A DNA stretch of 64,000 bases from CAYQTE01 sp964420285 (GTDB lineage: Bacteria; Planctomycetota; Phycisphaerae; Tepidisphaerales; Tepidisphaeraceae), in the NCBI GenBank assembly GCA_964420285.1, contig CAYQTE010000002.1:62001-126000 (forward strand), in the 5' to 3' direction. Of the stretch, positions 53,611 through 63,139 are shown piece by piece. How positions within the stretch are numbered: position 1 is the stretch's first letter; every line of letters begins with the position of its first letter. Under the pieces are notes generated by a model. The model was not told where the DNA came from and ran no database searches. It saw only the letters and a program-made list of their open reading frames with translations. The position numbers were made by a program, and so were the translations under genes.

Positions 53611-56012
53611 GCCGGCCTCACTCTCTGGTCGATCCCCTGTCTTACCCGGGCCGATGCCACCGCCGCCTGGCCAAATGAAATCCCGCCGTCGTTGGCCGGA
53701 ACGACGCGGTGCCGCAGCACGGTCGCGCCGAGATTTTCCAATCGCCGGCCAAGCAGATCGGCGAACAATGCGTTGCAGAACACACCGCCGCTCAGGGCGA
53801 CCGTGTGCAGATTCGTGGCTTGCATGGCGCGGGCGACGGCGTCGCTCCAAGCCTCGGCCAGTGTTTGATGGAACAGCATGGCCAATTCGCCCGCCGGTGT
53901 TGTTCCTTCGGCACGGCCGGCGATCTCCCGCACCAGCGGCGTCAGATCGATCTCGATCAGCCCGTCAACATCATTCAGCCGGTAACCCTTTTGCGGTAAG
54001 AGCGGCGAATATTCCGATCCAGCGGCGGCCGCCTCAACGGCCATCGGCGCTTCGGCATCAAAGCGATTCTCGCGGCACAAGCCCAGCAAGGCCGCCATGC
54101 CGTCAAACACCCGCCCGGCCGAACTGCTGGACACGCAGGACACTCCGCTGAGCAACATTTGCCGCACGAATTCCAATTGCTGCGGCTCGGTCAAACGGCG
54201 GCAGACCGGCAACTGTGCGAAATCCGGGCCGAATGCCATGTGCAGCAGGGCCAGGCCGCAGCGCCAGGGCTGTTTGGCACAGGCATCGCCGCCGGGAAGA
54301 CGCAGCGGTCGCAGCCGTCCGACGCGGCAGAAATCGACCAGCGACGCCACCAGCAATTCGCCGCCCCAGATCGTGCCGTCCGTGCCATAGCCTGTGCCGT
54401 CGCAAACCACGGCCAGAGCCGGCCCGGCGACGCCGTTTTCCGCCAGAACCGCCGCCGCGTGGGCGTGATGATGTTGCACCGCGATCAGGGGAACCTCGCG
54501 CTGACCGGCCAGTTGCCGCGCATATTCGGTGCTCAGATAGGCCGGATGCAAATCGTGCGCGATCCACTGCGGCGTCACGTCAAACAGCCCGCGAAAATCG
54601 GCGATGGCCCGCTTGAATGCCTCGAACGTGCGCGGCCGCATCAGATTCCCCAGGTGCTGGCTCAGCACAGCCTGCCGATCGCGGTAGATCGCCACGGTGC
54701 ATTTCATCTCCGCGCCCAGGGCCAGGCCCGGCGTGGCATCGCATTCCGGCGGCAGCGCGATCGGTTCCGGGACATAGCCGCGGGCCCGACGCAGAACTAT
54801 CGCCGCCGGTGCGTCGATCACGACCGAATCATCCACCGCCCGCTGGATCGGCCGGTTGTGCAGCAATATCGCATCGCACAAACCGCCCAGCCGGCTTATT
54901 GCATCGGCATCCTCAAACGCCAGCGGTTCATCCACGTCGTTGCCGCTGGTCATCACCAGAGTGTCCAAGCCCGCCGGAGCCAGTTGATCGAATAGGAGAT
55001 GGTGCAGCGGCGTATAGGCCAGCATGATGCCCAGCCGATGCTGGCCGGGCGACACGGCGGGCGCGATGCGGGAATCGACCGCGTCAGTATCATGGTTGAT
55101 TGGCGCCAGCACGATTGGAGCGGTCGCCGATGCGAGCAGGGCGATGCCGCCGGGGCTCAGGCGGACGAGCTTTCGCGCCGCCTTGAGCGAAGCGCACATG
55201 AGTGCAAACGGCTTGGCCGGCCGGTGTTTCAGTTCGCGAAGGCGTGCGACGGCAGCCTGATTATCGGACCTCACCGCCAAATGAAAACCGCCGATACCCT
55301 TCACCGCGACGATTTCCCCTTGCAACAGTCGCGCCACGGCCCCGGTTATCGGATCTTCGTCGACTTGGTTTCCGTTGCCGTCCAGCAGCCGCATCTTCGG
55401 CCCGCAATTCTGGCAGGCGGTCGGCTGGGCATGGAAACGGCGGTCGGCCGGATCGTCGTACTCCTGCGAACACGACGGGCACATCGCAAACTCCGCCATC
55501 GTCGTGTTGATGCGGTCGTAAGGGATGGCCCGAATCACGCTGAATCGCGGCCCGCAGTGCGTGCAGTTGGTCAGCGCATATCCATGACGCCGTGCGTTGG
55601 CCGGATCGCGAATCTCCGCCAGGCAGTCCGGACAGATCGCCAGATCGGCGGCCACTTCGGCGGTGGGGGATGCCGCGGCGGGCGTGCGGCGAATCTCGAA
55701 CGACTCGCCATCGCCATCCAGCGGGATTTCCTGTTCAACGATCTGGCGTATGACGGCGGCGGCGGGCGCTTCGGTGCGCAAGGCGCAGACGAATTCGTCG
55801 AGCTGCCCGGGCGTCCCCTGGCCTTCGGCGACCACGCCGTCGGCATCGTTCCAAACCGCGCCGCGGATGCGCATTTTGTGCGCGAGGCGGTAAACCAGGG
55901 GGCGGAAGCCGACACCCTGCACGCGGCCGGTGATGCGCCAACGGCGGCGATGGGCCTGCTCAACGGCGGCAGACTCGGAACGGGACGCATCCATTTCAAA
56001 CACACCGTTCAT
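53601..56012 (-). CDS. hypF: Carbamoyltransferase HypF
   Basis: HypF makes carbamoyl-adenylate from carbamoyl phosphate and ATP and transfers the carbamoyl group to HypE. The 803-residue protein (797 from an alternative ATG at 55994) has the acylphosphatase domain (RWRITGRVQGVGFRPLVYRLA in part, residues 24-44), two zinc-finger-like units with CPDCLAEI, TNCTHCGPRFS, CPSCSQEY and ACQNCGPK, a YrdC-like domain (VAVKGIGGFHLAV, KHRPAKPFALM) and a Kae1-like C-terminal domain with VQHHHAHAAAVLAEN and CDGTGYGTDGTIWGGE. It is the first gene of the operon. Confidence 0.96.
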   Translation of the reverse strand: MNGVFEMDASRSESAAVEQAHRRRWRITGRVQGVGFRPLVYRLAHKMRIRGAVWNDADGVVAEGQGTPGQLDEFVCALRTEAPAAAVIRQIVEQEIPLDGDGESFEIRRTPAAASPTAEVAADLAICPDCLAEIRDPANARRHGYALTNCTHCGPRFSVIRAIPYDRINTTMAEFAMCPSCSQEYDDPADRRFHAQPTACQNCGPKMRLLDGNGNQVDEDPITGAVARLLQGEIVAVKGIGGFHLAVRSDNQAAVARLRELKHRPAKPFALMCASLKAARKLVRLSPGGIALLASATAPIVLAPINHDTDAVDSRIAPAVSPGQHRLGIMLAYTPLHHLLFDQLAPAGLDTLVMTSGNDVDEPLAFEDADAISRLGGLCDAILLHNRPIQRAVDDSVVIDAPAAIVLRRARGYVPEPIALPPECDATPGLALGAEMKCTVAIYRDRQAVLSQHLGNLMRPRTFEAFKRAIADFRGLFDVTPQWIAHDLHPAYLSTEYARQLAGQREVPLIAVQHHHAHAAAVLAENGVAGPALAVVCDGTGYGTDGTIWGGELLVASLVDFCRVGRLRPLRLPGGDACAKQPWRCGLALLHMAFGPDFAQLPVCRRLTEPQQLEFVRQMLLSGVSCVSSSSAGRVFDGMAALLGLCRENRFDAEAPMAVEAAAAGSEYSPLLPQKGYRLNDVDGLIEIDLTPLVREIAGRAEGTTPAGELAMLFHQTLAEAWSDAVARAMQATNLHTVALSGGVFCNALFADLLGRRLENLGATVLRHRVVPANDGGISFGQAAVASARVRQGIDQRVRPACA

Positions 56013-56072
56013 CGGTGGAGGATTCTAAGAGTCGCCGTCGCACGCCACAGCCGGTGAAAATCCGCCTTTCAT

Positions 56073-56092
56073 CGTAGGTGAATGCACCTACG
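56073..56092. promoter_or_regulatory. Perfect 8-bp hairpin between hypF and nifJ
   Basis: CGTAGGTG (56073-56080), loop AATG, CACCTACG (56085-56092). It sits in the 199-base region between the divergent hydrogenase operon and nifJ. It could be an operator shared by both units or a leader hairpin of hypF mRNA; it does not match the Rex or Fnr half-sites I know. Confidence 0.45.
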
Positions 56093-56211
56093 CCGAAATC
56101 ATTTCTTGGCCCGATGGTTCAAAGGCAACGATTCTCCGACAGTATGGCGGAGTTATCGCAGGGATTGACCCGTCGTCAGCCGCGAGCGATTTGGCGAAAG
56201 GATTTTCTGTT

Positions 56212-59200
56212 ATGTCGTCACCTACACGTGAGATGGTCGCATTGGAAGGAAACGAAGCCGCCGCCTCAGTGGCACATCGTTTGTCCGAAGTCATCGCGAT
56301 TTATCCCATCACGCCCTCCTCGGCGATGGGCGAGTTCGCCGACGAATGGTCCGCGGCCGGACGCAAGAACATCTGGGGAATGGTCCCCCGCGTGATGGAG
56401 ATGCAATCCGAAGCCGGCGCCGCCGGCGCCATTCACGGCGCCCTCCAGGCCGGCGCCATGGCCACCACCTTCACCGCCAGCCAGGGCCTGCTGCTGATGA
56501 TCCCCAACATGTACAAGATCGCCGGCGAACTGACGGCGTTCTGTATGCATGTCTCCGCCCGCGCCCTGGCCACCCACGCCCTGTCCATCTTTGGCGACCA
56601 TTCCGACGTCATGGCCTGCCGCCAGACCGGGTTTGCCTTGCTCTGTTCCGGCGGTGTTCAGGAGGCGCACGACATGGCCTGCATCGGCCACGCCGCCACC
56701 CTCGAATCCCGCGTCCCCTTCCTTCATTTCTTCGACGGTTTCCGAACCAGCCACGAAATCCAGAAATTCGAGCTGCTCAGCGATGACGACCTGCGCAGCA
56801 TGATCGACCCGGCCGCCGTTGCCGCCGCCAAGCAGCGGGCCCTGACCCCCGATCATCCCATGCTCCGCGGCAGCGCCCAGAACCCCGACACGTTCTTCCA
56901 GTCGCGCGAGGCCTCCAATCCCTTCTATCTCGCCTGTCCCGATGCCGTCGAAAAGACCATGAACAAGTTCGCCGCCCTCACCGGACGGCAGTATCACCTC
57001 TTCGACTACGCCGGCCATCCCCAGGCCGAACGCGTCATCGTCATCATGGGCTCCGGCGCAGAAACCACCCACGAGGCGGTCGACCGCCTCGTCGCCGACG
57101 GCCAGAAGGTCGGCGTCCTGAAGGTACGCCTGTACCGGCCGTTCTCCCCCGAGCGCATGCTGGCGGCCCTGCCGACCAGCGTCCGCGCCATCGCGGTATT
57201 GGACCGGAGCAAGGAACCGGGCAGCATCGGCGATCCGCTCTATCTTGACGTGGTCGCCGCATTGTATGAAGGTCAGGCGGCCGGACTATCGAAGTTCGCC
57301 AAGCCGCCCGTCGTCATCGGCGGCCGCTACGGCCTGGGCTCCCACGAATTCACTCCCGCCATGGTCAAGTCCGTCTTTGACGAACTGAGCAAACCCAATC
57401 CCCGCCGTCATTTCACAACCGGAATCGTGGACGACGTCACCAAACTTTCGCTCACCACTCCCGACGACTTCGAGATCGAGCCCGACGACGTGTTCCGGGC
57501 GGTGTTCTTCGGCCTGGGCGCCGACGGCACGGTCGGGGCCAACAAGAACTCCATCAAGATCATCGGCGACGAAACCGATTTCAACACCCAGGGCTATTTC
57601 GTCTACGACTCAAAGAAATCCGGCGCCATCACCATCAGCCACCTGCGTTTCGGGCCAAGGCCGATCCGTTCGGCTTATCTCATCCACCAGGCCAATTTCG
57701 TCGGCTGCCACTCGTTCAATTTCCTGGAGAAGTTCGACATTCTCGACCTGGCCCGCCCCGGCGCCGTGCTGCTGCTCAACGCCCCCTTCAAGACCGACGA
57801 GGTCTGGGATCAACTGCCGCGCGAAGTGCAGCAGCAGATCATCGCCAAGAAACTCAAGGTCTATGTCATCGACGCCTACCACGCCGCCCGCGAGGCCGGC
57901 ATGGGCCGCCGCATCAACACCGTCATGCAGACCTGCTTCTTCGCCATCAGCGGCGTCCTGCCCCGCGAGCAGGCCATCGAAAATATCAAGAAATCCATCA
58001 AGAAAACCTACGCCAAAAAGGGCGAGGAAGTCGTCCGCAAGAATTTCGCCGCCGTCGATGGCACGCTGGCCCATCTGCACGAACTCAAGATTCCGGCCGA
58101 CCGCGTCAATGGCAAGCCCATGCCTCCGGCGGTGCCGATCGAGGCGCCGGATTTTGTCAAGAACGTGACGGCGATCATGCTGGCCAACCGCGGCGATCTG
58201 CTGCCGGTCAGCGCCATGCCCATCGACGGAACCTGGCCCATCGGAACCGCACGCTGGGAAAAGCGCAACATCGCCACCGAGATCCCCGTCTGGGAACCGG
58301 AACTGTGCATCCAATGCAACAAGTGCGCGTTCGTCTGCCCGCACGCCGCGATCCGGCCCAAGATCTACCCGGCGGAAAACCTGAACGGGGCGCCGCCCCA
58401 GTTCGTATCCACCGATTACAACGCCCCCGATTTCAAGGGCATGAAATACACGCTGCAAGTCGCGCCGGAAGATTGCACCGGCTGCGGAGTCTGCGTGGCC
58501 GTCTGTCCCGCCAAGGACAAGGCCATGCCCAAGCGCAAGGCCATCAACCTCGCCGCCCAGCAGCCCCTCCGCGAGAAAGAAGCCGCCAACTTCAAGTTCT
58601 TCCTGGATATCCCCGAGATCGACCGATCCAAGGTCCGTGTCGACGTCAAAGGCTCCCAGTTCTTCGAGCCGCTCTTTGAATTCTCCGGCGCCTGCGCCGG
58701 CTGCGGCGAGACGGCCTACGTCAAGCTCCTCACCCAGCTCGTCGGCGATCGCCTCCTGGTCGCCAACGCCACCGGTTGCTCTTCCATCTACGGCGGTAAT
58801 CTTCCCACCACCCCATATTGTGCCAACAAGGACGGCCGCGGCCCCGCATGGAGCAACTCGCTCTTCGAGGACAACGCCGAATACGGCCTGGGCCTGCGCC
58901 TGGCCGTCGATCAGGAAACCGCCCAGGCCCGCATGCTTCTGCAGCGCATTCAGCCGCCGCTCGATCCGGCCCTGGTCCAGAAGATCCTCACCGCCGACCA
59001 GTCCACCGAGCAGGGCATCGCCAATCAGCGACAAAACGTCGCCGAATTGCGACGGAAACTCGCCGCGCTCAACGGCCACGCCGACATCAAACGCCTGGCC
59101 CAACTGGCCGATTATCTCGTCTACAAGAGCGTCTGGGTTCTCGGCGGCGACGGCTGGGCCTATGACATCGGGTACGGCGGCCTCGATCACGTGCTGGCCA

Positions 59201-59823
59201 GCGGCCAGGACGTCAAGGTGCTGGTCGTCGATACCGAAGTCTATTCCAACACCGGCGGGCAGCAGTCCAAATCCACTCCCATCGGCGCCGCCGCCAAATT
59301 CGCCGCCGCCGGGAAATCCGCTCCCAAGAAGGATCTCGGCCTGCTGGCCATGTCCTACGGCAACGTCTACGTCGCCCAGGTGTCATGGGGCGCCAAGGAT
59401 GTCCATACCGTCAAGGCGTTTCAGGAGGCGCTGTCTTACCCCGGCCCGGCCCTGATCATCGCCTACAGCGACTGCATCGCCCACGGTTACGATCTGGTGC
59501 TCGGTCCCGAACAGCAGAAGATGGCCGTCGCCAGCGGTTACTGGCCGCTGTATCGCTACGATCCGCGCCGCCACGCCGCTGGTCAGGCGCCGCTCCAGTT
59601 GGATTTCGGCGCTCCCAACAATCAACTGGCCCAGTTCATGGCCAATGAAACCCGCTTCCGCATGGTCGAGCAGAAAGATCCCGACCGCTACAAGACGCTT
59701 CTGGAAAGCGCCAAGCGGCAGGTCGCCGACCGCTATGCCCTGTATCATCAACTGGCCGAATCCCCCGTGTCCGCGACGCCCGCCGCCGTGCCAGCGTCTC
59801 CTAGCGCAAAGGTGCATCCATGA
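56212..59823 (+). CDS. nifJ: Pyruvate:ferredoxin (flavodoxin) oxidoreductase
   Basis: A 1203-residue single-chain PFOR that oxidises pyruvate with CoA to acetyl-CoA, CO2 and reduced ferredoxin or flavodoxin. Domain order is complete: pyruvate domain (AIYPITPSSAMGEFADEW, TFTASQGLLLMIPNMYKIAGEL in parts), gamma domain (LGADGTVGANKNSIKII), two [4Fe-4S] motifs (CIQCNKCAFVCPHAAI and CTGCGVCVAVCP) and the thiamine domain (CAGCGETAYVKLL, GGDGWAYDIGYGGLDHVL, TEVYSNTGGQQSKSTP). ATG at 56212 has AAAGGA eight bases upstream; a TTG at 56191 is less likely. It is divergent from the hydrogenase operon and overlaps the next gene by ATGA. Confidence 0.96.
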   Translation: MSSPTREMVALEGNEAAASVAHRLSEVIAIYPITPSSAMGEFADEWSAAGRKNIWGMVPRVMEMQSEAGAAGAIHGALQAGAMATTFTASQGLLLMIPNMYKIAGELTAFCMHVSARALATHALSIFGDHSDVMACRQTGFALLCSGGVQEAHDMACIGHAATLESRVPFLHFFDGFRTSHEIQKFELLSDDDLRSMIDPAAVAAAKQRALTPDHPMLRGSAQNPDTFFQSREASNPFYLACPDAVEKTMNKFAALTGRQYHLFDYAGHPQAERVIVIMGSGAETTHEAVDRLVADGQKVGVLKVRLYRPFSPERMLAALPTSVRAIAVLDRSKEPGSIGDPLYLDVVAALYEGQAAGLSKFAKPPVVIGGRYGLGSHEFTPAMVKSVFDELSKPNPRRHFTTGIVDDVTKLSLTTPDDFEIEPDDVFRAVFFGLGADGTVGANKNSIKIIGDETDFNTQGYFVYDSKKSGAITISHLRFGPRPIRSAYLIHQANFVGCHSFNFLEKFDILDLARPGAVLLLNAPFKTDEVWDQLPREVQQQIIAKKLKVYVIDAYHAAREAGMGRRINTVMQTCFFAISGVLPREQAIENIKKSIKKTYAKKGEEVVRKNFAAVDGTLAHLHELKIPADRVNGKPMPPAVPIEAPDFVKNVTAIMLANRGDLLPVSAMPIDGTWPIGTARWEKRNIATEIPVWEPELCIQCNKCAFVCPHAAIRPKIYPAENLNGAPPQFVSTDYNAPDFKGMKYTLQVAPEDCTGCGVCVAVCPAKDKAMPKRKAINLAAQQPLREKEAANFKFFLDIPEIDRSKVRVDVKGSQFFEPLFEFSGACAGCGETAYVKLLTQLVGDRLLVANATGCSSIYGGNLPTTPYCANKDGRGPAWSNSLFEDNAEYGLGLRLAVDQETAQARMLLQRIQPPLDPALVQKILTADQSTEQGIANQRQNVAELRRKLAALNGHADIKRLAQLADYLVYKSVWVLGGDGWAYDIGYGGLDHVLASGQDVKVLVVDTEVYSNTGGQQSKSTPIGAAAKFAAAGKSAPKKDLGLLAMSYGNVYVAQVSWGAKDVHTVKAFQEALSYPGPALIIAYSDCIAHGYDLVLGPEQQKMAVASGYWPLYRYDPRRHAAGQAPLQLDFGAPNNQLAQFMANETRFRMVEQKDPDRYKTLLESAKRQVADRYALYHQLAESPVSATPAAVPASPSAKVHP

Positions 59824-60836
59824 ATCTCACTACCACGTATCTGGGCCTTGAACTGGCCAATCCGCTCATCGCCGGGGCCTCGCCCCTGGCCGATGATCTG
59901 GACATGGCTTGCCGTCTCGAAGACGCCGGCGTTGCCGCCATCGTCATGCGCTCACTCTTCGAGGAGCAGATCAAGGCCGAACGCGAAAGCACCGTCGAGA
60001 ATTTCGAGACCTACGCCGATTCCTTCTCCGAGGCCACCAGCTTCTTCCCCGGCACCAAGGAATTCTCGCTCAGCCCCGACGCCTATCTCGAACAGATCCG
60101 CCGCCTCAAGGAAGCGGTCAAGATCCCGGTCATCGCGTCGCTGAACGGCCTGAGCATCTCCGGCTGGCTGCATTACGCCGAGCTGATCGAGCAGGCCGGC
60201 GCCGACGCCCTGGAACTCAACGTCTATCACGTCGCCACGCAGTTGCGCGAAACCCCCGATGCGATCCACCATCGCGTCCGCGAGGTCGCCCGCACCGTGC
60301 GCGAAGTCGTTCAGCTCCCCCTGGCCGTCAAGCTCTCGCCTTTCTTCACCTCCGTCCCCTATATGGCGATGGAATTGCGCACCATCGCCGTTGACGGCCT
60401 GGTTCTGTTCAATCGATTCTACCAGCCCGATATCGACATCGAGGAATTGAGCGTCGTGCCCCGGCTGCAACTCTCCGATTCCTCCGAACTTTTGCTGCGG
60501 CTCCGCTGGCTGGCGATTCTCTCCGGCCGGTGCGCTGCGTCCCTGGCCGCCAGCGGCGGCGTCCACACCGCCAGCGATGTCATCAAGGCCACCATGGCCG
60601 GCGCCCACGCCGTTCAACTGGTCTCGGCGCTGCTGAAACACGGCCCGGGCCATATCAAGAATCTGCTCGAGGAATTGACCCAGTGGATGGAGAAACACGA
60701 GTACAAATCCATCCGCCAGATGCAGGGCAGCCTGAGCCTCGCCCGCTGCCCCGACCCCGCCGCATTCGAGCGGGCCAACTACATGCGCGTCCTGAACAGT
60801 TGGCACGGCCACACCGATACGGCGACAAGCACCTGA
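59820..60836 (+). CDS. Dihydroorotate-dehydrogenase-like FMN protein
   Basis: A 338-residue TIM-barrel protein similar to class 1 dihydroorotate dehydrogenases: TTYLGLELANPLIAGASPL at the start and ASGGVHTASDVIKATMAGAHAVQL near residue 245 (both in part) for the FMN phosphate. The catalytic-cysteine loop of true class 1 enzymes (NxSCPN) is absent; the equivalent reads ALELNVYHVAT. A role in pyrimidine synthesis is therefore doubtful. Such proteins frequently follow nifJ, and this one is translationally coupled to it (ATGA), so a redox role connected with PFOR is likely but undefined. Confidence 0.82.
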   Translation: MNLTTTYLGLELANPLIAGASPLADDLDMACRLEDAGVAAIVMRSLFEEQIKAERESTVENFETYADSFSEATSFFPGTKEFSLSPDAYLEQIRRLKEAVKIPVIASLNGLSISGWLHYAELIEQAGADALELNVYHVATQLRETPDAIHHRVREVARTVREVVQLPLAVKLSPFFTSVPYMAMELRTIAVDGLVLFNRFYQPDIDIEELSVVPRLQLSDSSELLLRLRWLAILSGRCAASLAASGGVHTASDVIKATMAGAHAVQLVSALLKHGPGHIKNLLEELTQWMEKHEYKSIRQMQGSLSLARCPDPAAFERANYMRVLNSWHGHTDTATST

Positions 60837-60887
60837 ATGATGCGTATCGTCAATCGGCAACGGTGACGGCCCGGCATTGGACACCTT

Positions 60888-61628
60888 ATGACCAACACAG
60901 TGAAAAACGATCGTGCGGCCTGGTTTTGTGGTCCTTCGGCCACCTGCTCGAACCTTCCCCCCCAGCGCGCCCGCATCTGGCGTCTGGTTCTGCTGGGCGC
61001 TCCCGGCGTCGGCAAGGGCACGCAGGCCGAGTTGCTCGTCGAACGCCTGGGCGTCTGCCAACTGGCCACCGGCGATGTCTTCCGCGCCGCCGCCAAGTCG
61101 ACCAATGCCTCCCTGACTCCCGCCATGGCCGCCGCCGTGGGGCACATGCGCAAGGGCGAACTCGTCCCCGACACCACCGTCTGGGAAATCGTCCGCGAGC
61201 GATCAAGCTGCCTTCGCTGCCGCGGCGGCTTCGTGCTCGACGGCTTCCCCCGCACCATCATGCAGGCCAACGCCCTGCAGGAACTCATGAAAAGCGAGGG
61301 CCTCGAACTCGACGGCGTGCTCAATTACGAACTGCCCACCGCCGAAATCGTCGCCCGCATCAGCGGCCGCCGCGTCTGCGAAAAATGCAAGGCCGTCTTC
61401 CACGTCACCGGCCGACCCCCCAAAGTCGCCGGCGTCTGCGACCAATGCGGCGGCAAACTGATCCAGCGCGAAGACGATCGCCCCGAATCGGTGAAGGTGC
61501 GCCTGGAAACCTACGACCGCGCCACCTCGCCGCTGATCGACTTCTACCGCAACCTCGGCAAACTCATCCCCATCTCCGCCGAAGGCACCCCCGACGAGGT
61601 CTTCGCCCGCACCACGGCCGCGCTGTAA
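60888..61628 (+). CDS. Adenylate-kinase-like nucleoside monophosphate kinase
   Basis: A 246-residue kinase. An unusual 30-residue N-terminal extension (AAWFCGPSATCSNLPP) precedes the P-loop LLGAPGVGKGTQAELL. ATGDVFRAAAK replaces the usual TGDLLR, and RERSSCLRCRGGFVLDGFPRT includes a CxxC before the conserved DGFPRT. The LID has a zinc-type pair CEKCKAVFH and CDQCGGKL. It lies 51 bases after the flavoprotein gene in the nifJ unit. Because planctomycetes usually have a separate adk in the ribosomal protein region, this is likely a second, specialised copy; its true substrate is unknown. Confidence 0.8.
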   Translation: MTNTVKNDRAAWFCGPSATCSNLPPQRARIWRLVLLGAPGVGKGTQAELLVERLGVCQLATGDVFRAAAKSTNASLTPAMAAAVGHMRKGELVPDTTVWEIVRERSSCLRCRGGFVLDGFPRTIMQANALQELMKSEGLELDGVLNYELPTAEIVARISGRRVCEKCKAVFHVTGRPPKVAGVCDQCGGKLIQREDDRPESVKVRLETYDRATSPLIDFYRNLGKLIPISAEGTPDEVFARTTAAL

Positions 61629-61751
61629 GTTGCGCCATCGCCACACGCATTTTCGGGGCCGCATAAATTAGCGCGCGCCTATTGCAATCAGCACAAACGC
61701 TGAACAAATCGTTTGTGTACTGAAAAGCACTCAACCTTGGAGCATAAACAA

Positions 61752-63044
61752 ATGAGCGGACAATTCAGCGCGGTGGACGTCAAAGATTTCAGCAATGATG
61801 CGAGGCGACGTCTCTTCCGTGCCAGACATCCGATCTGGCTTGTGGCGATTGCTTTGTTATGGACAACTTCGATTGCCTGCGGACAGGCGCCCTCGCCCGT
61901 CGGCAAGCCTGCGACAACACAGTCGCTTCCCAAACTCTCGGCCGACGATCTGGGATGGTTCATGGACACGGCGACGAAAAACGAGAAAGCAGAAGATGAC
62001 CGGACACGGGCGACGGTGGGCCAGCAAATGCTGTCGCGTCTTGCCGTCCTTCAGCTTGACTTGGGTGATGAGCCGGATGCGTTGCAGATTTACAAAGTCG
62101 TTCAACTGTCAACTTGGTCCAAGCACATCGCCGCCCGAATCATCATTATGGAAGAGATCAATCACGGCCCACAGGCATCGGGCGCAATGTACAAAACTCT
62201 GGTTCTCTCGCCCGCCGATCAGGACTTGCTTGCCTCCATGGCCGGCGCGAGGGCTGAACGAGGCGACTTGAAGGGCGCGGACGCAATTGTCCATCGGGTA
62301 AGCTCTTCATCTGCACAATGCAGGATGCTTGAGCAAATACTGCGATATCAGCCCAACAAGCCGGATCTTGCGGCGCTTGTTGCGCTACTTCCGAAGTCAG
62401 GTAACGCTGATCCCCAGGGTGATTGGGGCGCCGTTGCCGAGGCCCAGGCGGCGCTGGGAGAAACGGACGAGGCCAAAAAGATCGCCGACAAGCTCGACGA
62501 TCTTGGCCAGGGTTCCGCTTATCGCCGGATGGCCCGGGCATTGGCGGACAAAAAGGATATCCAGGGCGCAAAGGAAATCGCGGCGAAACTGTCGCAGGCG
62601 AACGACGTTCTGGATGCGGATGCTGCCTATGGATTCATTGCCATCGCAGCGGCCAAAGCCGGGGACTTGGACGGCGTCAGAAACGACGTGTCGCAAATGA
62701 AAGCCATGCTCGCGGTGCCCTATACGAGTTCGTTGGTCTCCTACGTTCAAGCTTCCAAGGGCGACCTGAACGCCGCCCGCGCGTCGGCGGATGCACTGAA
62801 GAGAGGTCCCCTGACTGGCGCAGTTTGCCTCGCATACGGCCTCATCGCCTATGCGCAGGTCGAACGTGGTGAACTGGCTGACGCTCGCCGGACGTTGGCT
62901 GATGCGCGCACATTGCTGGAACAGGCGCCCGCCGGACAAACGCGAGCCGACGAGGCCACGGCCCTTGTCGGCGCGGTCGTCGATGGTCCAGACCAGGTGA
63001 AATGGGGCGGCTTTCTTTGGACGGTGGACTACGGCCGGATTTGA
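61752..63044 (+). CDS. Exported helical-repeat protein of unknown function
   Basis: About 430 residues from ATG at 61752. An N-terminal hydrophobic helix (HPIWLVAIALLWTTSIACG) after a 25-residue basic lead suggests export or anchoring; a lipobox-like SIACG is present. The remainder consists of alpha-helical TPR-like repeats (ALGETDEAKKIADKLDDLGQG, ADKKDIQGAKEIAAKLSQA, AKAGDLDGVRNDVSQMKAM). No catalytic motif is seen. The codon pattern is less GC-rich than in the upstream nifJ operon. The function is not recognised. Confidence 0.7.
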   Translation: MSGQFSAVDVKDFSNDARRRLFRARHPIWLVAIALLWTTSIACGQAPSPVGKPATTQSLPKLSADDLGWFMDTATKNEKAEDDRTRATVGQQMLSRLAVLQLDLGDEPDALQIYKVVQLSTWSKHIAARIIIMEEINHGPQASGAMYKTLVLSPADQDLLASMAGARAERGDLKGADAIVHRVSSSSAQCRMLEQILRYQPNKPDLAALVALLPKSGNADPQGDWGAVAEAQAALGETDEAKKIADKLDDLGQGSAYRRMARALADKKDIQGAKEIAAKLSQANDVLDADAAYGFIAIAAAKAGDLDGVRNDVSQMKAMLAVPYTSSLVSYVQASKGDLNAARASADALKRGPLTGAVCLAYGLIAYAQVERGELADARRTLADARTLLEQAPAGQTRADEATALVGAVVDGPDQVKWGGFLWTVDYGRI

Positions 63045-63139
63045 GCCAATGGACGCGAAGCGGGAAAGGTGACCGCCCGGCGATCCTGCAGATTGGAAAC
63101 GCCAAGGGCACGGAAAAGAGAGAGAAAGCGGGCGGCGGT

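Noticed and set aside
57610..59190. Minus-strand open frame of 526 codons
   Set aside because: Antisense to nifJ.
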